Shown here one piece after another: positions 32,118-43,300 of a stretch of 57,272 nucleotides of DNA. The translations under genes were made by a program, and so were the position numbers. Every line of letters begins with the position of its first letter. Position 1 is the first letter of the stretch. The notes under the pieces are model-generated. The model was not told the origin of the DNA, ran no database searches, and saw only the letters and a program-made list of their open reading frames with translations. The DNA comes from Planctomycetia bacterium (lineage in GTDB: Bacteria; Planctomycetota; Planctomycetia; Pirellulales; Thermoguttaceae): contig JAUNSU010000013.1 in assembly GCA_030539035.1 (NCBI GenBank), positions 1 through 57,272 of the forward strand, read 5' to 3'.

Positions 32118-32798
32118 ATGAAAAAAACTGCAAATACAGTCAAAAAAATTTTTAAGAACCGAAAAGCCATTCCGGAAAAGCTCCTTCAATTCGGATTCGA
32201 CCGAAAAAGAAGCGGCTATTCCTATTCCGCCGATCTGCTCGACGGACAGCTGCTGCTGACCATTCTGATCGGACGGGAAGGGGAGATCACCGCGGATATC
32301 GTCCCTGTTGATCCTCCCTCCTCCGTAAACAGCGAAAAACGGAAAAGCCCTTCGGTCAAAGATTATCTCGATGAATATGAAGAGATCCTCGATGAGATCA
32401 ATGATTTCTGCTTTGAGTACGATGCTTTTCACTCTCCAATGTCCCGAAAGATCATTGCGTACATCGAAAAAAAGTATCAGGGCAAACTCGAATATCTCTG
32501 GAAACGTTCCCCGGACAACGCGATCTTTCGGGAAAAAAAGAACGGGAAATGGTATGCGGCCCTGTTGACAGTTGACAGAAAAAAACTGCGGCTTCCCGGT
32601 GAAGGAACCGTGGAGATCATCGATCTGAAAGCGGAACCCGATAATATTCCCCTGCTTCTGGACAGAAAAAAATATTTCCCCGGCTATCATATGAACAAAC
32701 TTCATTGGATCACAATCTGCCTCGATGGATCCGTTCCTTTCAGGGAACTCTGCAAAAGAGTTGATGAGAGCTTTGCTCTTGCCGCAAAAATCAAATAA
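32118..32798 (+). CDS. MmcQ/YjbR-family protein
   Basis: A 226-residue protein with the MmcQ/YjbR domain in its C-terminal half: IIAYIEKKYQGKLEYLWKRS, then AIFREKKNGKWYAALLTVDR, and the family signature KKYFPGYHMNKLHWITICLD followed by ELCKRVDESFALA. The fold resembles CyaY and a DNA-binding role has been proposed, without a known target. The N-terminal 100 residues hold an acidic helix (YLDEYEEILDEINDF). AAGGA precedes the ATG. It lies 25 nt after the upstream gene and 30 nt before the iron-sulfur protein gene. Confidence 0.88.
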   Translation: MKKTANTVKKIFKNRKAIPEKLLQFGFDRKRSGYSYSADLLDGQLLLTILIGREGEITADIVPVDPPSSVNSEKRKSPSVKDYLDEYEEILDEINDFCFEYDAFHSPMSRKIIAYIEKKYQGKLEYLWKRSPDNAIFREKKNGKWYAALLTVDRKKLRLPGEGTVEIIDLKAEPDNIPLLLDRKKYFPGYHMNKLHWITICLDGSVPFRELCKRVDESFALAAKIK

Positions 32799-32828
32799 AA
32801 CCGGAAAACCATTAAATGGAGAAAATCT

Positions 32829-33860
32829 ATGCTGAATCAGGAATTGTCGGAACAGATTCGAAATAAGGCGATTGAACTTGGTTTTGAAAAATGCGGAATC
32901 ATCTCGATCAGCGCGATGTCGGGCTATCTGGATCGGCTTCAGGAAAGAGAAAAACATTTTCCCCAAACAGAACCGTTTTTGAACCAGTTCGCGGACTTTG
33001 CCCATCCGGAATCCTCCTTTCCCTGGGCAAGATCGATTGTCGTTGCCGTCTGGAATTTCGGACAATACCGGACTTCTGATGATCTGAAAGGAATCGTCGG
33101 AAGAACATTTCTCACGACCGGTCCTGATTCGCCCTTGGAACAAGCACAGATCTTATTGGAAAATTTCTTCAAGGATCATTCGCTTCAGTATACATCGCAC
33201 GCCGGACTTGGTTTAACCTCCAGCCGATACGCGGCAGAAAAGGCCGGGCTGGGAATCATACGAAAGAACAATTTCTTTTATACGGAAAACGGATCGTCCA
33301 GCTATATTACAACCTGGCTGATCGATGCGGAAACGCAGTGGTGCGGGACACATCAGCTGGCGCAATGTCCGGACTCCTGCGATCTCTGCCGCCAAGCCTG
33401 TCCGACCGGATCCCTCTCTCAGGATTACGCAATGAATCCGCTGATCTGTATTGCCTGTCTTACAACATTTACCGGAAGAGACTTGCCGGCCGAACCGAAT
33501 CGAAAACAGATCGGATCCTGGATTTACGGCTGCGATGCCTGTCAAGATGCCTGTCCTTTCAATAAAAAAGGATCGTCGGAATTGAAAGATCTGCCCGGGA
33601 CGGAAACCGTTGCAAAAATGATGAATCCGAAAATGATCCTCGCCCTTGATGAACAGACCTGGAAGACGTGTCTTCAGCCGCAGTTCTGGTATCTTAAACC
33701 GGATGAATTATGGAAATTGAAAGTCAACGCCCTGAATTATATGCTCAATAACTGGAAGGACGAATACGCCGATCTTATCCGGCAGACCGCAAAGAATGAA
33801 TCCGGTCCTGTCCGAAAAATGGCCGATTTTGTTCTGGAAAACACAATAGACTCGAAATGA
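32829..33860 (+). CDS. QueG-like protein with two 4Fe-4S clusters
   Basis: A 343-residue iron-sulfur protein related to epoxyqueuosine reductase. The region YAAEKAGLGIIRKNNFFYTE matches the QueG active region, but Arg replaces the usual Gly in GxIGKN. Two cluster motifs follow: CDLCRQACPTGSL with CIACLTTF, and CDACQDACPFNKKGSSE. The C-terminal HEAT-like repeat part of QueG is short (LNYMLNNWKDEYADLIRQTA). It may reduce a nucleotide or another substrate; the altered motif makes true QueG activity uncertain. Last gene of the operon; TGGAG precedes the ATG by 7-8 nt. Confidence 0.82.
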   Translation: MLNQELSEQIRNKAIELGFEKCGIISISAMSGYLDRLQEREKHFPQTEPFLNQFADFAHPESSFPWARSIVVAVWNFGQYRTSDDLKGIVGRTFLTTGPDSPLEQAQILLENFFKDHSLQYTSHAGLGLTSSRYAAEKAGLGIIRKNNFFYTENGSSSYITTWLIDAETQWCGTHQLAQCPDSCDLCRQACPTGSLSQDYAMNPLICIACLTTFTGRDLPAEPNRKQIGSWIYGCDACQDACPFNKKGSSELKDLPGTETVAKMMNPKMILALDEQTWKTCLQPQFWYLKPDELWKLKVNALNYMLNNWKDEYADLIRQTAKNESGPVRKMADFVLENTIDSK

Positions 33861-33864
33861 TCGG

Positions 33865-34025
33865 AACTCGAACTGTAAACAACCGATTTTGAAACCACGG
33901 ATTTTCACGGATACTTTTTTTGGTAAAAACACATTTTTATCAAAAATATCAGGCTCGAATCTTATATTGATTCCATCCGTGTTTATCCGTGTCATCCGTG
34001 GTTCCAAACAAAAATATTTTTACTG
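33865..34025. repeat. Dispersed repeat, family R2, copy 1
   Basis: About 160 bp whose sequence recurs at 55502-55651 in the same orientation. It begins GTAAACAACCGATTTTGAAA, then CCACGGAT-type units, an AT-rich middle (AAAACAC..., ATCAAAAATATCAG), then ATCCGTG units ending in CCGTGGTTCCAAA. The ends are inverted complements and could form a hairpin. The copies differ by whole 9- to 19-nt ACGGAT/ATCCGT units. Confidence 0.88.
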
Positions 34026-34082
34026 TATGAGATCGGAACACGGCAAACTCAGATCAGCTTTATCACAACGATGAGGAAAATA

Positions 34083-35162
34083 ATGAAAAGATTTTTAATG
34101 GTTCCTTTTATCCTGATTCTGTTTGTATGTGCGGCTCGGGGAGCGTCTCCTTGCGGACTCTGTTTTCGCTTTGACGATAATAAAAGCTGTGAGGAATGGC
34201 AGCGGCTTGCCGATATATTTGAGAAGCGCGGTCTTCGGTTTTCTCTGGCCGTGAATTCCGGATCCGCGCTAAAAGATCCCGCGCGGACAAAGCTTCTGAA
34301 AACTCTTTCCGACCGCGGACATGAGATCATGGATCATACCCCATTTCATACTTCCATGCGTCTTGCCGTTCCGAATCCCGATCATTACGCGAAATGCGAT
34401 TTCGTCGATCATGTCAGTAAAGATCAGGTCTATTTCAAGATCCGCTTCAATCCGGATCACCCGCAGAATCGAAATCTGGTACTTTCCTTTGACGGCAATC
34501 GAATTATTGCGGATGCGCCGGAGGATCAAAAATTCCTTTCCTTTGGAAAATTCCTCGTTTTCCCGGACGGATCGATCTATGGAATCGGCCGAAAAGGCGA
34601 GGAGCCCGTTCTCGTCAATAAGTACGGAGAAGATCTGAGCGATTCCCCTTCGATGAAAAAAGACAAGGTGATTCTCGCGGATCGAACGGCTTTTGAAGTG
34701 GCCGATGACGGACTGGCGCTCCTTGCGGAAACAAGTCGGGCCAATCACAAAAAGATGGGATTACCGCCGCCGCGTACTTTTATTATTCCCGGCGGATGGG
34801 GCGTTTTTCCCAACGCCGAGCAGATCCAACGCGTGTTCGGGGATCGATTCGGATACGCCGCTGGCGACGGTTCTTACTCCCGACCCGGCGTTCTTGAAGG
34901 AAAGAGAATTGATCGATTCCGCATGACCCCTTATTGGGAATCCCTTGAACGGCATGATGTCGAAAAAGAAAAGGTCCTTTTGTCCGAACAGCTGGAATCC
35001 GAACGCGTGATCCCGATCATCAGTCATTTGTGGAGTAAAAACGTTCCCGGCGGAATGGATGAACTCTTCAAACGGCATGAAGAACTGCTCGATTGGGTCG
35101 TTGAAAGAAAGATCCCTGTAAAAACATACTCCGAATGGGCCGATCTGATTCAGCCCGAGTGA
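34083..35162 (+). CDS. Exported polysaccharide-deacetylase-like protein
   Basis: A 359-residue secreted protein with a NodB/polysaccharide-deacetylase-like fold. The signal peptide is KRFLMVPFILILFVCAARGA. Motif 1 is CFRFDDNKS (Asp-Asp pair) and motif 2 is GHEIMDHTPFH, which supplies the metal-binding histidines. The middle insertion (about residues 100-220) is unusual. The later FIIPGGWGVFPNAEQIQRVF and PIISHLWSKNVPGGMDELF would supply the remaining active-site groups. It may deacetylate or cleave an envelope or dietary polysaccharide. I chose ATG 34083, preceded by GAGGAA, over ATG 34071. Confidence 0.8.
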   Translation: MKRFLMVPFILILFVCAARGASPCGLCFRFDDNKSCEEWQRLADIFEKRGLRFSLAVNSGSALKDPARTKLLKTLSDRGHEIMDHTPFHTSMRLAVPNPDHYAKCDFVDHVSKDQVYFKIRFNPDHPQNRNLVLSFDGNRIIADAPEDQKFLSFGKFLVFPDGSIYGIGRKGEEPVLVNKYGEDLSDSPSMKKDKVILADRTAFEVADDGLALLAETSRANHKKMGLPPPRTFIIPGGWGVFPNAEQIQRVFGDRFGYAAGDGSYSRPGVLEGKRIDRFRMTPYWESLERHDVEKEKVLLSEQLESERVIPIISHLWSKNVPGGMDELFKRHEELLDWVVERKIPVKTYSEWADLIQPE

Positions 35163-35257
35163 AAAAAGGAACACAGGGACCGGTTTTTTTTTACGGGAGC
35201 GGCATTTCGAAAGATTCTTCTGTGTCCGCTCTGCGCGATAAAAGTAACGATGTAGGA

Positions 35258-36208
35258 TTATTCCCATTCGATGGTTGCCGGCGGTTTCGGGCTGACATCG
35301 TAGACCACGCGATTAAAGCCGGGCACTTCGTCGAGGATTCGTTCGGCGATCTTGTCCAGAACTTCCCAGGGAAGCCGAACGCTTTTCGCGGTCATAAAAT
35401 CACTCGTTTTAATGCAGCGAATGGCAACGGCGTTTTCATAGCAGCGTTCTCCGTCGCGAACTCCGACGCTTTGGACCGGAAGACAAACGGCCATTGCCTG
35501 GGAAATGGAATCGTAAAGTCCGGCCGATCGGATCTCTTCGGTTAAAATGGCGTCTGCTTCCCGCAGTTTATCGAGTTTTTCCTTGGTAACCTCGCCGAGA
35601 CAGCGAACGGCAAGGCCCGGCCCGGGAAAAGGATGACGTCCGGTTAAGGATTCCGGAAGTCCGAGATCGCGGCCGACCTGGCGGACATCTTCTTTATAGA
35701 GAAGGCGGAGCGGTTCAACGAGATCGAATTCGAGATCATCCGGAAGACCGCCGACATTATGATGAAATTTAATGGTTGATGCCGGTTTATCCGGGGTACC
35801 GCCGCTTTCAACGATATCGGGATAGATCGTTCCCTGGGCAAGGAATTTTGCTCCGTTGACTTTCGCGGCTTCTTCCGAAAAGATATCGATAAAGAGTTTT
35901 CCGATAATTTTCCGTTTCTGCTGCGGATCGGTGATCCCGGCCAGAGCGTCTAAAAATCGGGCCTCCGCGTCGACGATTCGAAGATCCGTTTGGAAGTTCT
36001 CGGTAAAAACGGACTGAACGGATTCCATTTCGCCTTTACGCATAAGACCGGTATCGACGAAGATACAGGTCAAACGGGCTCCGATCGCTTTGGACACAAG
36101 GGCCGCGGTTACCGCAGAATCGACTCCGCCGGAAAGACCGCAGACGACCTTTTCGTCTCCGATCTGCTGTTTGAGCGCCGCAACTGATGTTTCGATAAAA
36201 TTTTCCAT
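35258..36208 (-). CDS. guaA: GMP synthase, ATP-pyrophosphatase subunit only
   Basis: Converts XMP to GMP using ATP and ammonia. Present are the PP-loop [19 protein letters not shown] near residue 22, [25 protein letters not shown], and the dimerisation part [16 protein letters not shown] to the C-terminal KPPATIEWE. The protein has 316 residues against about 520 for standard bacterial GuaA: the N-terminal class I glutamine amidotransferase domain is absent. The chosen ATG has AGGAG 6 nt upstream. Upstream DNA is repeat sequence with no glutaminase remnant. The enzyme must use free ammonia or a separate GuaA-type glutaminase encoded elsewhere, as in archaea. Confidence 0.95.
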   Translation of the reverse strand: MENFIETSVAALKQQIGDEKVVCGLSGGVDSAVTAALVSKAIGARLTCIFVDTGLMRKGEMESVQSVFTENFQTDLRIVDAEARFLDALAGITDPQQKRKIIGKLFIDIFSEEAAKVNGAKFLAQGTIYPDIVESGGTPDKPASTIKFHHNVGGLPDDLEFDLVEPLRLLYKEDVRQVGRDLGLPESLTGRHPFPGPGLAVRCLGEVTKEKLDKLREADAILTEEIRSAGLYDSISQAMAVCLPVQSVGVRDGERCYENAVAIRCIKTSDFMTAKSVRLPWEVLDKIAERILDEVPGFNRVVYDVSPKPPATIEWE

Positions 36209-36284
36209 AATAGTCTCCTGCCTCTGAATTGCCTCTGTTCCGCCTGGGTAAACCGCAGACGATCTCCAAAAAAGAGAAACTCTG

Positions 36285-36313
36285 ATTATAGTAAGAAAAA
36301 GGCCCTTTGTCAA
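36285..36313 (-). promoter_or_regulatory. Consensus promoter of guaA
   Basis: Minus strand TTGACA (36313-36308), 17-nt spacer, TATAAT (36290-36285), twelve of twelve consensus positions. It gives a leader of about 70 nt; I see no purine riboswitch in it. A full promoter immediately before the short coding frame shows that the glutaminase-less gene is an intact unit and not a recent truncation by the window edge. Confidence 0.88.
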
Positions 36314-36320
36314 GTCTAAG

Positions 36321-36672
36321 CCGCAGAGGGGAACAGGGAGGATGGGATTTAAACCGCAGATTTACGCAGAGGAGATCGGGAGAGGATTTTTTTGTTGGGT
36401 TTATTGCTCGAATTTTCAAGCAACGCTATTACTTCACCCGATTGGAATGGTCGATAAACGGCGCCCCGTTAGGGGCAATGCCTTCCAGCCCGGGGCAGAG
36501 GGAGCGAAGCGACCGGCACCCCGGGTCAACGAACCTCCAACAGCAGCGCGCTGTAAGCGCAGTGCAAAAAAATCCCCTCCCTGTTCCCTTCTGCGTAAAT
36601 CAGCGCCAATCTGCGGTTTAAAAAGAGCCAAGCCGAGCAAACAAAATATCTTCATAAACCCAACAAAAAAAT
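36321..36672. repeat. Composite inverted repeat, family R3
   Basis: Two copies of one element face each other. The left arm (about 36321-36400) reads GCAG-rich sequence, GAACAGGGAGG, ATTTTTTTGTTGGGTTTAT. The right arm (about 36565-36672) is its inverse and extends further, with CTTCATAAACCCAACAAAAA. A third copy of the extended part lies at 49961-50024. The 165-nt centre holds short GC-rich palindromes (GCCCC-GTTA-GGGGC; CCCGGGGC ... CACCCCGGG) and no convincing ORF. No transposase is present. It may be a MITE-like or RNA-forming element. Confidence 0.8.
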
Positions 36673-37352
36673 AAAATCAGTGGTTTCCAAACAGGTTTCG
36701 ATATTTCGAAAGAGCCCTCCGCGTCCGCCGCGCCGCTGCGCGATAAATAATAAACCGTAAATCTGCGTCCCTTTGCGGTTTGCACTTGACTTGCCTTTCC
36801 GGAATCGTTATGATTCCCGAACAGGCCTTTGCGGGGTCCCGGCCCTTTGCGGTTTCTGCGGTTTTGATTTAGTTCCCGAAAATTTGTTATTTTTCCAAAA
36901 TTTTCGGACAACGGATCTTCTGGAACGGAAACATATTCAACGAAGATCATTGTTTTTCTTACCGAATCCGGAAAGTTTAAGGGAACGATCGACGTGGAAA
37001 ATTCGACTAAATGTTTACGGATAGCCCTGTTTTACCTCCAATGATCATGAAAATGGTTATATAGGCAAAATAAATAAAATGGGTTCGCTGTAAAACTTGA
37101 GAATGATAAGAAATCTCTTATTTATATCGGGATTTTTTCGCAAAATACGGTTTTAACTGTTAAAATGTTAAAATCGGGGGAATTCAGGGTCGATAAAAAA
37201 GAAAACTGCACTCTCGGGCGCGGTTCCATATTTATATATACAGAGTGATATAAAACAGGTATCGGGAAATTCTTATTTGCTCTTTGATCTGTACACGAAA
37301 GACAAAGAGACTTTCCTTGAAAAACGAAAGGTTATAAAAGAGGAAGAGAATC
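36673..37352. other. Gene-free region upstream of the giant protein
   Basis: About 680 nt. The first 200 nt continue the repeat-rich character, with duplicated CTTTGCGGT and CTGCGCGATAA pieces; the rest is AT-rich leader. A GAGGA site lies 8-9 nt before ATG 37353. Possible -10 boxes (GATATAAA near 37248) lack a clear -35. Small open frames here have no support. Confidence 0.6.
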
Positions 37353-40300
37353 ATGGCGAAATTTTTCGGAAAAGGGAAAAAGTCGTTTCTGAAGGGAATC
37401 AAGAAGTCGAGCAAAAGGAATTTGCAGCTGGAACCATTAGAGGAACGGCAGCTCCTCTCGGTCAACCCGACCTGGGTCGCGGAAAAGTCCGTAAACAGCA
37501 CCACGGATGGCACCTCACTGACCTTGGAATTTGCCGAAGCCCTGAAAAATGATCCGACTCTTCAGGATAAGCCGGTCGTTTTCGGTATCAGGGTCAGCGC
37601 CGGAAATAATACCGACGCCGATTCCACTCTCGATCCCGGTCAGATCCAAATCAGTAATAAGGATCAGGATGGCAGCGCTCCTGTCGTTCGCGGAATCTAC
37701 AACAACTACCAGGGAACAAAAGATACGCTCCTTCTGGTCCAACTCAAGCCCGGCGATTACAATATCACCATCAACGGCGAGAACAGTACGACCGGTGCGT
37801 TCACCTGTGAAGTCTTTATGCCCGGCGATTTCAGTAAAAACGAAGCCAATACATTCGGAAGTACGACCTCGCTCGTAGAACAGCCCGAATATCAGATGTT
37901 CATGGGCGCATTGCAGGCTCAGAACACCACCGATCCTTATACTACGGTCAACGAATACAGCCGGCTCCTCTTCCAGCAGATGTACGGACATTCCTACGAA
38001 TGGTTCAAGGCCAATTCCGCGATGTTCGATATCGACGGAAACGGTACCGTTAATAATGCCGATTGTGAAATCGCCAGTATTAACTACCAATTCTCCGATG
38101 CCATGAAAAAGGTTTCGCCCGGCTACAGTTCCGATGAAAATATCATCGGCGACAATGGAATCAAGCTCGTCGCCGATAATTCCGGATCCCAAAGCCTTAT
38201 CGATATTACCGACGATTCCGAAACCGGAGTTATAGAAAACGACGGCAAAACCGCTTATGTCTCTTCTCTTAAAAATCTGACCGGTACCGTTCGCGATACC
38301 GATGGAAACGATTCCGGCAGCAAAATCAGTAAAATCGATATCGTGATCAAGGATAAAGATACAGGCGCAGTCTATACCATGACGATTGATCCCGCCGACT
38401 CCACAGACCCCAACAGTTCCGCGTGTACCCCTACTCCGGACGGTACGGAGGTTCAGGTCGATTTCTCCAAACTCGATTGGGGAGATGATCAAGACGAAAT
38501 CGACGACTTGACCGACTTTGATCTCTATCTGGAAGGAACCGATGAATACGGCAATTCCAATATCCAGCATAATGATGACGGCGATATTATTTTGGAGAAT
38601 GGCGAACCGGTTGCCTCGGATGGCGCGACTCTTTCCCCGGTTGAAGTGCACGTGGATCCTATGAATCCTACCCCGGTCGATTATAAACCAACAATTAACG
38701 TTGTTACCTATACCGGAACAGAAGATCAGGATATTGATTCCGGCCTGAATTACAAAGTCGATCTCAATGATCTGATTGGAACATTGATTACCCGTAACAA
38801 TGACACGGCAGGAAAAGTTCCGCTCTATTTCGGTGCGGTTAATGCAAGTAATACTCCTAATACTCTTGTTTTCGCTTCCGATGTAACAGGAGAAAATGCC
38901 GGCTGGGTTCAGGGGTCGTTCACTAAGGTCTTTACCGATGAAAAGTACAAAGATGGTATTAACGATGATACCGCGACCGTCATCTATCAGTACCGTGTTT
39001 TCAAAGACGGCATGCTCGAACTTCAGATTCTCGAAGATTCCGCAGCTTGGCTGACGGCTGACAGTACTAATCCGCTTAATGAATTGATCCTCGAATTGAA
39101 TATCGCTTCGACCGACGCCTATCATGCCGGATCAGATAAAATCGCCGACTGGGCAACAGGCAAAATCAAGATCGATATCGATCCGGCGAATAACGCGCCA
39201 GTCGCAGATCTGTTTGAAGATTCCGTTTCCAATAAGGTTGAAACTGAGATTCATATCCTTGATGAGGTTTCGGATGCGGACCGCTGGGACCACATCAGTC
39301 TCTCCAAAATCGGTGATTACAGTTTTCCAGGAACAGATCCAACTGCCGACAATACTGTTTACGCAACTTTGGTTCAGGATGCAGCGGAACCAAAAGTATG
39401 GTATCTCGGAACACTGAGTGCCGACGAACCTGCTTCCGGCAAGTATATCATTTTGACGCGGTCAGATGCCGCTATTACCGGTAAACCGCAGGTCGAACAT
39501 ATTCTTAAGGTCGATGTAAACGGTTATTTTAACGATCTGGCAGAAGGCGAAACGACTGTTCTCGTATTTAGATATACTGCTGTCGATGACTCTAATTCGG
39601 AGAGCAGCGCGAATGCACGAATCAGCATTACAGGGGAACACACCGATCCCGCGATCGTTCCCGATCAAACCTTTTTCATAAGTCTCAACGGCGGAGTTTG
39701 GCCCGGCTTGATCCACACTTATGAAAACGGCGTCATCACTCGAGATCATGGTTACGTGAAGTATACAATCAATGAATCCTGGAATGATGATGAAACTAAA
39801 ACTCCGGATATTGCGGATTTCACCCTTGGCAAAGCAACGTTCACCGATGGAACAACGAATAAGGAACTTGCACAAGCCGATGATCTCTTTTATATCACTC
39901 CCGAAGGAGAGATTTATTGCGACAGTACGGCCAGTGCCGCCGAACTCGCCAATTATATCAACACGAATTTTCCAGGCTCCGAAACTGTTACAATGACAAT
40001 TGAAGTAACGGTAACAGATAATGACGGCAAATATGATACCGGAACCATTTCGGTTACAGTCATGCGAAAAGGGCTTCCGACGGTTGACCTGGACGGTGTT
40101 CTTGTCGATTCCAGCAAATCGCTGACGGAAGACGATGATCCTGTGTCAAAGTTCGTTACGATCGATCAGAGCCTCCTCTACGGATTATGGGAGATCAGTG
40201 CCAACGCCGATGAAACTCAGTTCGGGCAGATTCGTGCCGCAGTTACGGAATCGTATGATGAAACGAACTGCTATAAGTTCTCCGGTATAACGTTGAATAC

Positions 40301-43300
40301 GGCCAAATCGCAGTTTAAAGCCAGTGAATCGGCGGCAGCGGCCGATCTTACTGACGATGGTCTTCTTGTTTGGGCGCGGAAGTTCTTCAATAATTCCAGC
40401 TTTGCGTGGACTGATCTTGAAAATTACGTCCATGTAAGTAAAGATGCGAATGACGTTTTTCAAATCAAAGTTGATACAAATACATTCGGATTCCTTGGGC
40501 GCGGGCAGTCGATCAACCTCGCGTTCGATGTCGAAATTGCAGACAAAGATTTTACCTGCGATGAAACGACCCGAACGATGTATGTTACGATCAACGGTGT
40601 TAATGACGCGCCGGTTGCGAACGCTGCAAATTTTGAAATAGGAATAACTGAAACAGAAACCGTTGGAACTGCTTATCCTGCAAGTGATTACGCGGAAGAT
40701 GTCGATTATTTGGATGCGCTTAACTTTACTGATGTGAAGGTTAACATAAAGGATTCTTCGACCAATGCGCTGAACATTACGGCTTCTCCAGTTACAGGAG
40801 GCAGATCTGGCGATGATATCATGGCTGCCCTTACAAACGCGGCAGGAGAAGAAGGCGTCGCAAATTATCTCAAGGCCGCTCTGACTATAGGATCAGACGT
40901 AAATTCTGGAAAGATCACCGTAACACAGGGCGAACTGTTCACTTTCCTTCGTGCCGGCGAAAAATTAACGATTGTATATGATGGAACTATCTCCGATGGT
41001 GAAGCAACATGTATCAAACCGATTACCCTTGCCGTTACCGGTGTAACGACTGTTCCGAGCCTTATTGATTCGGGAACCCTTGATCTTGGCTCTAAGAAAG
41101 ATATTCCGGTCGTGGGAGAACCAACCTCGTTATCAGGCCCATTTGGTTTTACGAACGTGGAAAATCAGGATCTTCAGATCTGTCTGCCCACATTCGTGTC
41201 CGGTACTGTTACTGAATCTGGAAAATCAGACATAACGGATATTATCGATTGGTCCGGTTTGACTCAAACTGCTCTTAATGGAATGCTTTCTAAAGACGTT
41301 GATAATATTGTTTTTACCGATGGAACTTCCTTCAGAAAACTTACTGAAGGTCAAACTCTGACACTGAATTATACGTATAAAGCAATGTTTAATGACGGGA
41401 CATCAGACATTGTATCACTGGCCAAAAATTTGACTGTTAAGATCATCGGAACAAATCAGGCGCCTGTTCTTGACGCGTCTCCTGATGGTTATGATGCGAA
41501 TACAGAAGATAATCCATTTGAGATTTCACTTCAATCAAGGACACTTTCAAACGGCGTTGAATACAATGAAGATCTGACAATTAGTAACCTTATTGGTCTC
41601 CATTATTTAACAGACGCTGACGATCCAGAGAGCTTTACGTTCTATAAAATTGGAAATATTATCCTTTCTGAAACATACCAGGAATACAGCACTGTTAAAG
41701 ATGGAGTTACCACTGTTTGGGGTTCTGTAAGAACCTATGACGATGGACGTACTCTCCTTTTCAAGGCGGATTCTTCCTTCAAGTACGGACTTGGCGCGGA
41801 CGAGACAGCCAATTTCATTGCGTCCTTGATCGTTAAAGATTCCAAAGGCACTGAAAGCAATGCGGCTGATTTCACTTTCCAGCTTAAAGGCGTTTATGAC
41901 GCTCCGGCGATTACACCCGTAAATCTGACGATTTCGAACAGCTACGGGGGAAACAGCGCGACGGACGATCAACTCTCCTCTTTCCAAACCATTTCCGGAC
42001 AGGTCGATCATAATCTTACCGGAACCTGGAGCATTGAAAGTGTGAAATGGCTGAATACATCAGATACTGCCCAAACGACTCCGACCGATTGGTCTGAATG
42101 GGCGACTTATTTTGAAATTACCAAAGACGCCAGCGGAAACGCAAAGATCCAGTTTACCAGTGCTGAGCAAAGGACTGCCTTCATAGAACTCTTTGATGCA
42201 GATTTGGGAGTTGCTCCCTTCAAAGGAGAAGATTATAAGAATTTCGATTTTACCTTTGAAGTTAAACTCACGGATAATTATGCAACTCCAGGATCTGATA
42301 CCGAGAATATTAAACTCAATGTGATCGATAAGATGGAGCCTGTGGTGAATACAGGCGATCTGGTTATGCCAACAGCGGTCAATGAAGATGTCGACAGTAT
42401 TACCGGCGCGGATCTGACAGCACTTGTTGTTACAGAAGCCGATGATGTTACTGTTCCGAGAACGGATACCTGGTGGAGATTCGGAAACTTCAAAGTCAAT
42501 GTCGAAAAGACCTGGGATTCCGTTTCAGATTCTTTGAAATCTCTTGATTCCGATCAGATCACAGCCATTAAATCGAAGATTGCCGGTCTCACCCTTGCTG
42601 ACGCCGATTTGTGGGATAGCAGCACAAAGACCGCGATAGCGTACTCGCTTGCATTGACCGATGAGTTCGATTTCCTCGCGCCTGGTACCAGTATCACGCT
42701 TTACTACACGATTGATGTGATTGACACGCAGTACGGCTGCGCGACCCCGGTGGAAATCACAACCGAGATCACCGGTGTACTGGATATACCGACCGCGGGA
42801 ACCGCAACAGCCCAGACTATTGAAGATACTTCAACTTCTTTAAATTCGCCGATCGATTTCGCCGCTCTCTTTACCGCAGTCGACGCGACCGGAATCGAAG
42901 CGTTTTACAAATTCGATATTACGGTTAATACTGCTTATACGGACAACTGGGGAACCTTTACGCTCCCAACCGGATACACAACCGCAAATGATTATTTCAA
43001 AGATCTGATCGTCTGGAACGAAATGTCCAAGCAGTTCAATTTGACAACTGATACGGACATGCTTGATGTTCTCAAACAGATCCCGCAAAACAAAAATACG
43101 GTCTTCACGTTCTCCATTGTCGCGAAAAACGGAACAGACGATTCCGCGGCTAAAACCGCTGCCGCGACTTTTGTCCTGACCGTCAACGGTACCAATCAGG
43201 CACCGGACGCGTCCAATTTTACTCGCAATTCAGATACTGATAAAGGAACTCTTTATGTAAGTCTTGGTAACCTGGGAGTAAATACGTCGACTGTCGGACA

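Noticed and set aside
31827-33143. 438-codon minus-strand frame opposite the 30101-33860 operon
   Set aside because: It spans parts of three plus-strand genes with clear families and carries no motif of its own.
36209-36284. Purine riboswitch in the guaA leader
   Set aside because: The leader is only about 70 nt and lacks the three-way junction core sequences of purine riboswitches.
36321-36672. Possible insertion sequence or CRISPR array in the repeat-rich region
   Set aside because: No transposase, no regularly spaced direct repeats and no cas genes; the repeats are inverted and few.
36773-37024. 83-codon plus-strand frame in the gene-free region
   Set aside because: No ribosome-binding site, no recognisable sequence, and it overlaps repeat-derived DNA.
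37515-39125. 536-codon minus-strand frame opposite the giant gene
   Set aside because: The plus strand encodes a continuous repeat protein with recognised motifs; the minus frame has none.
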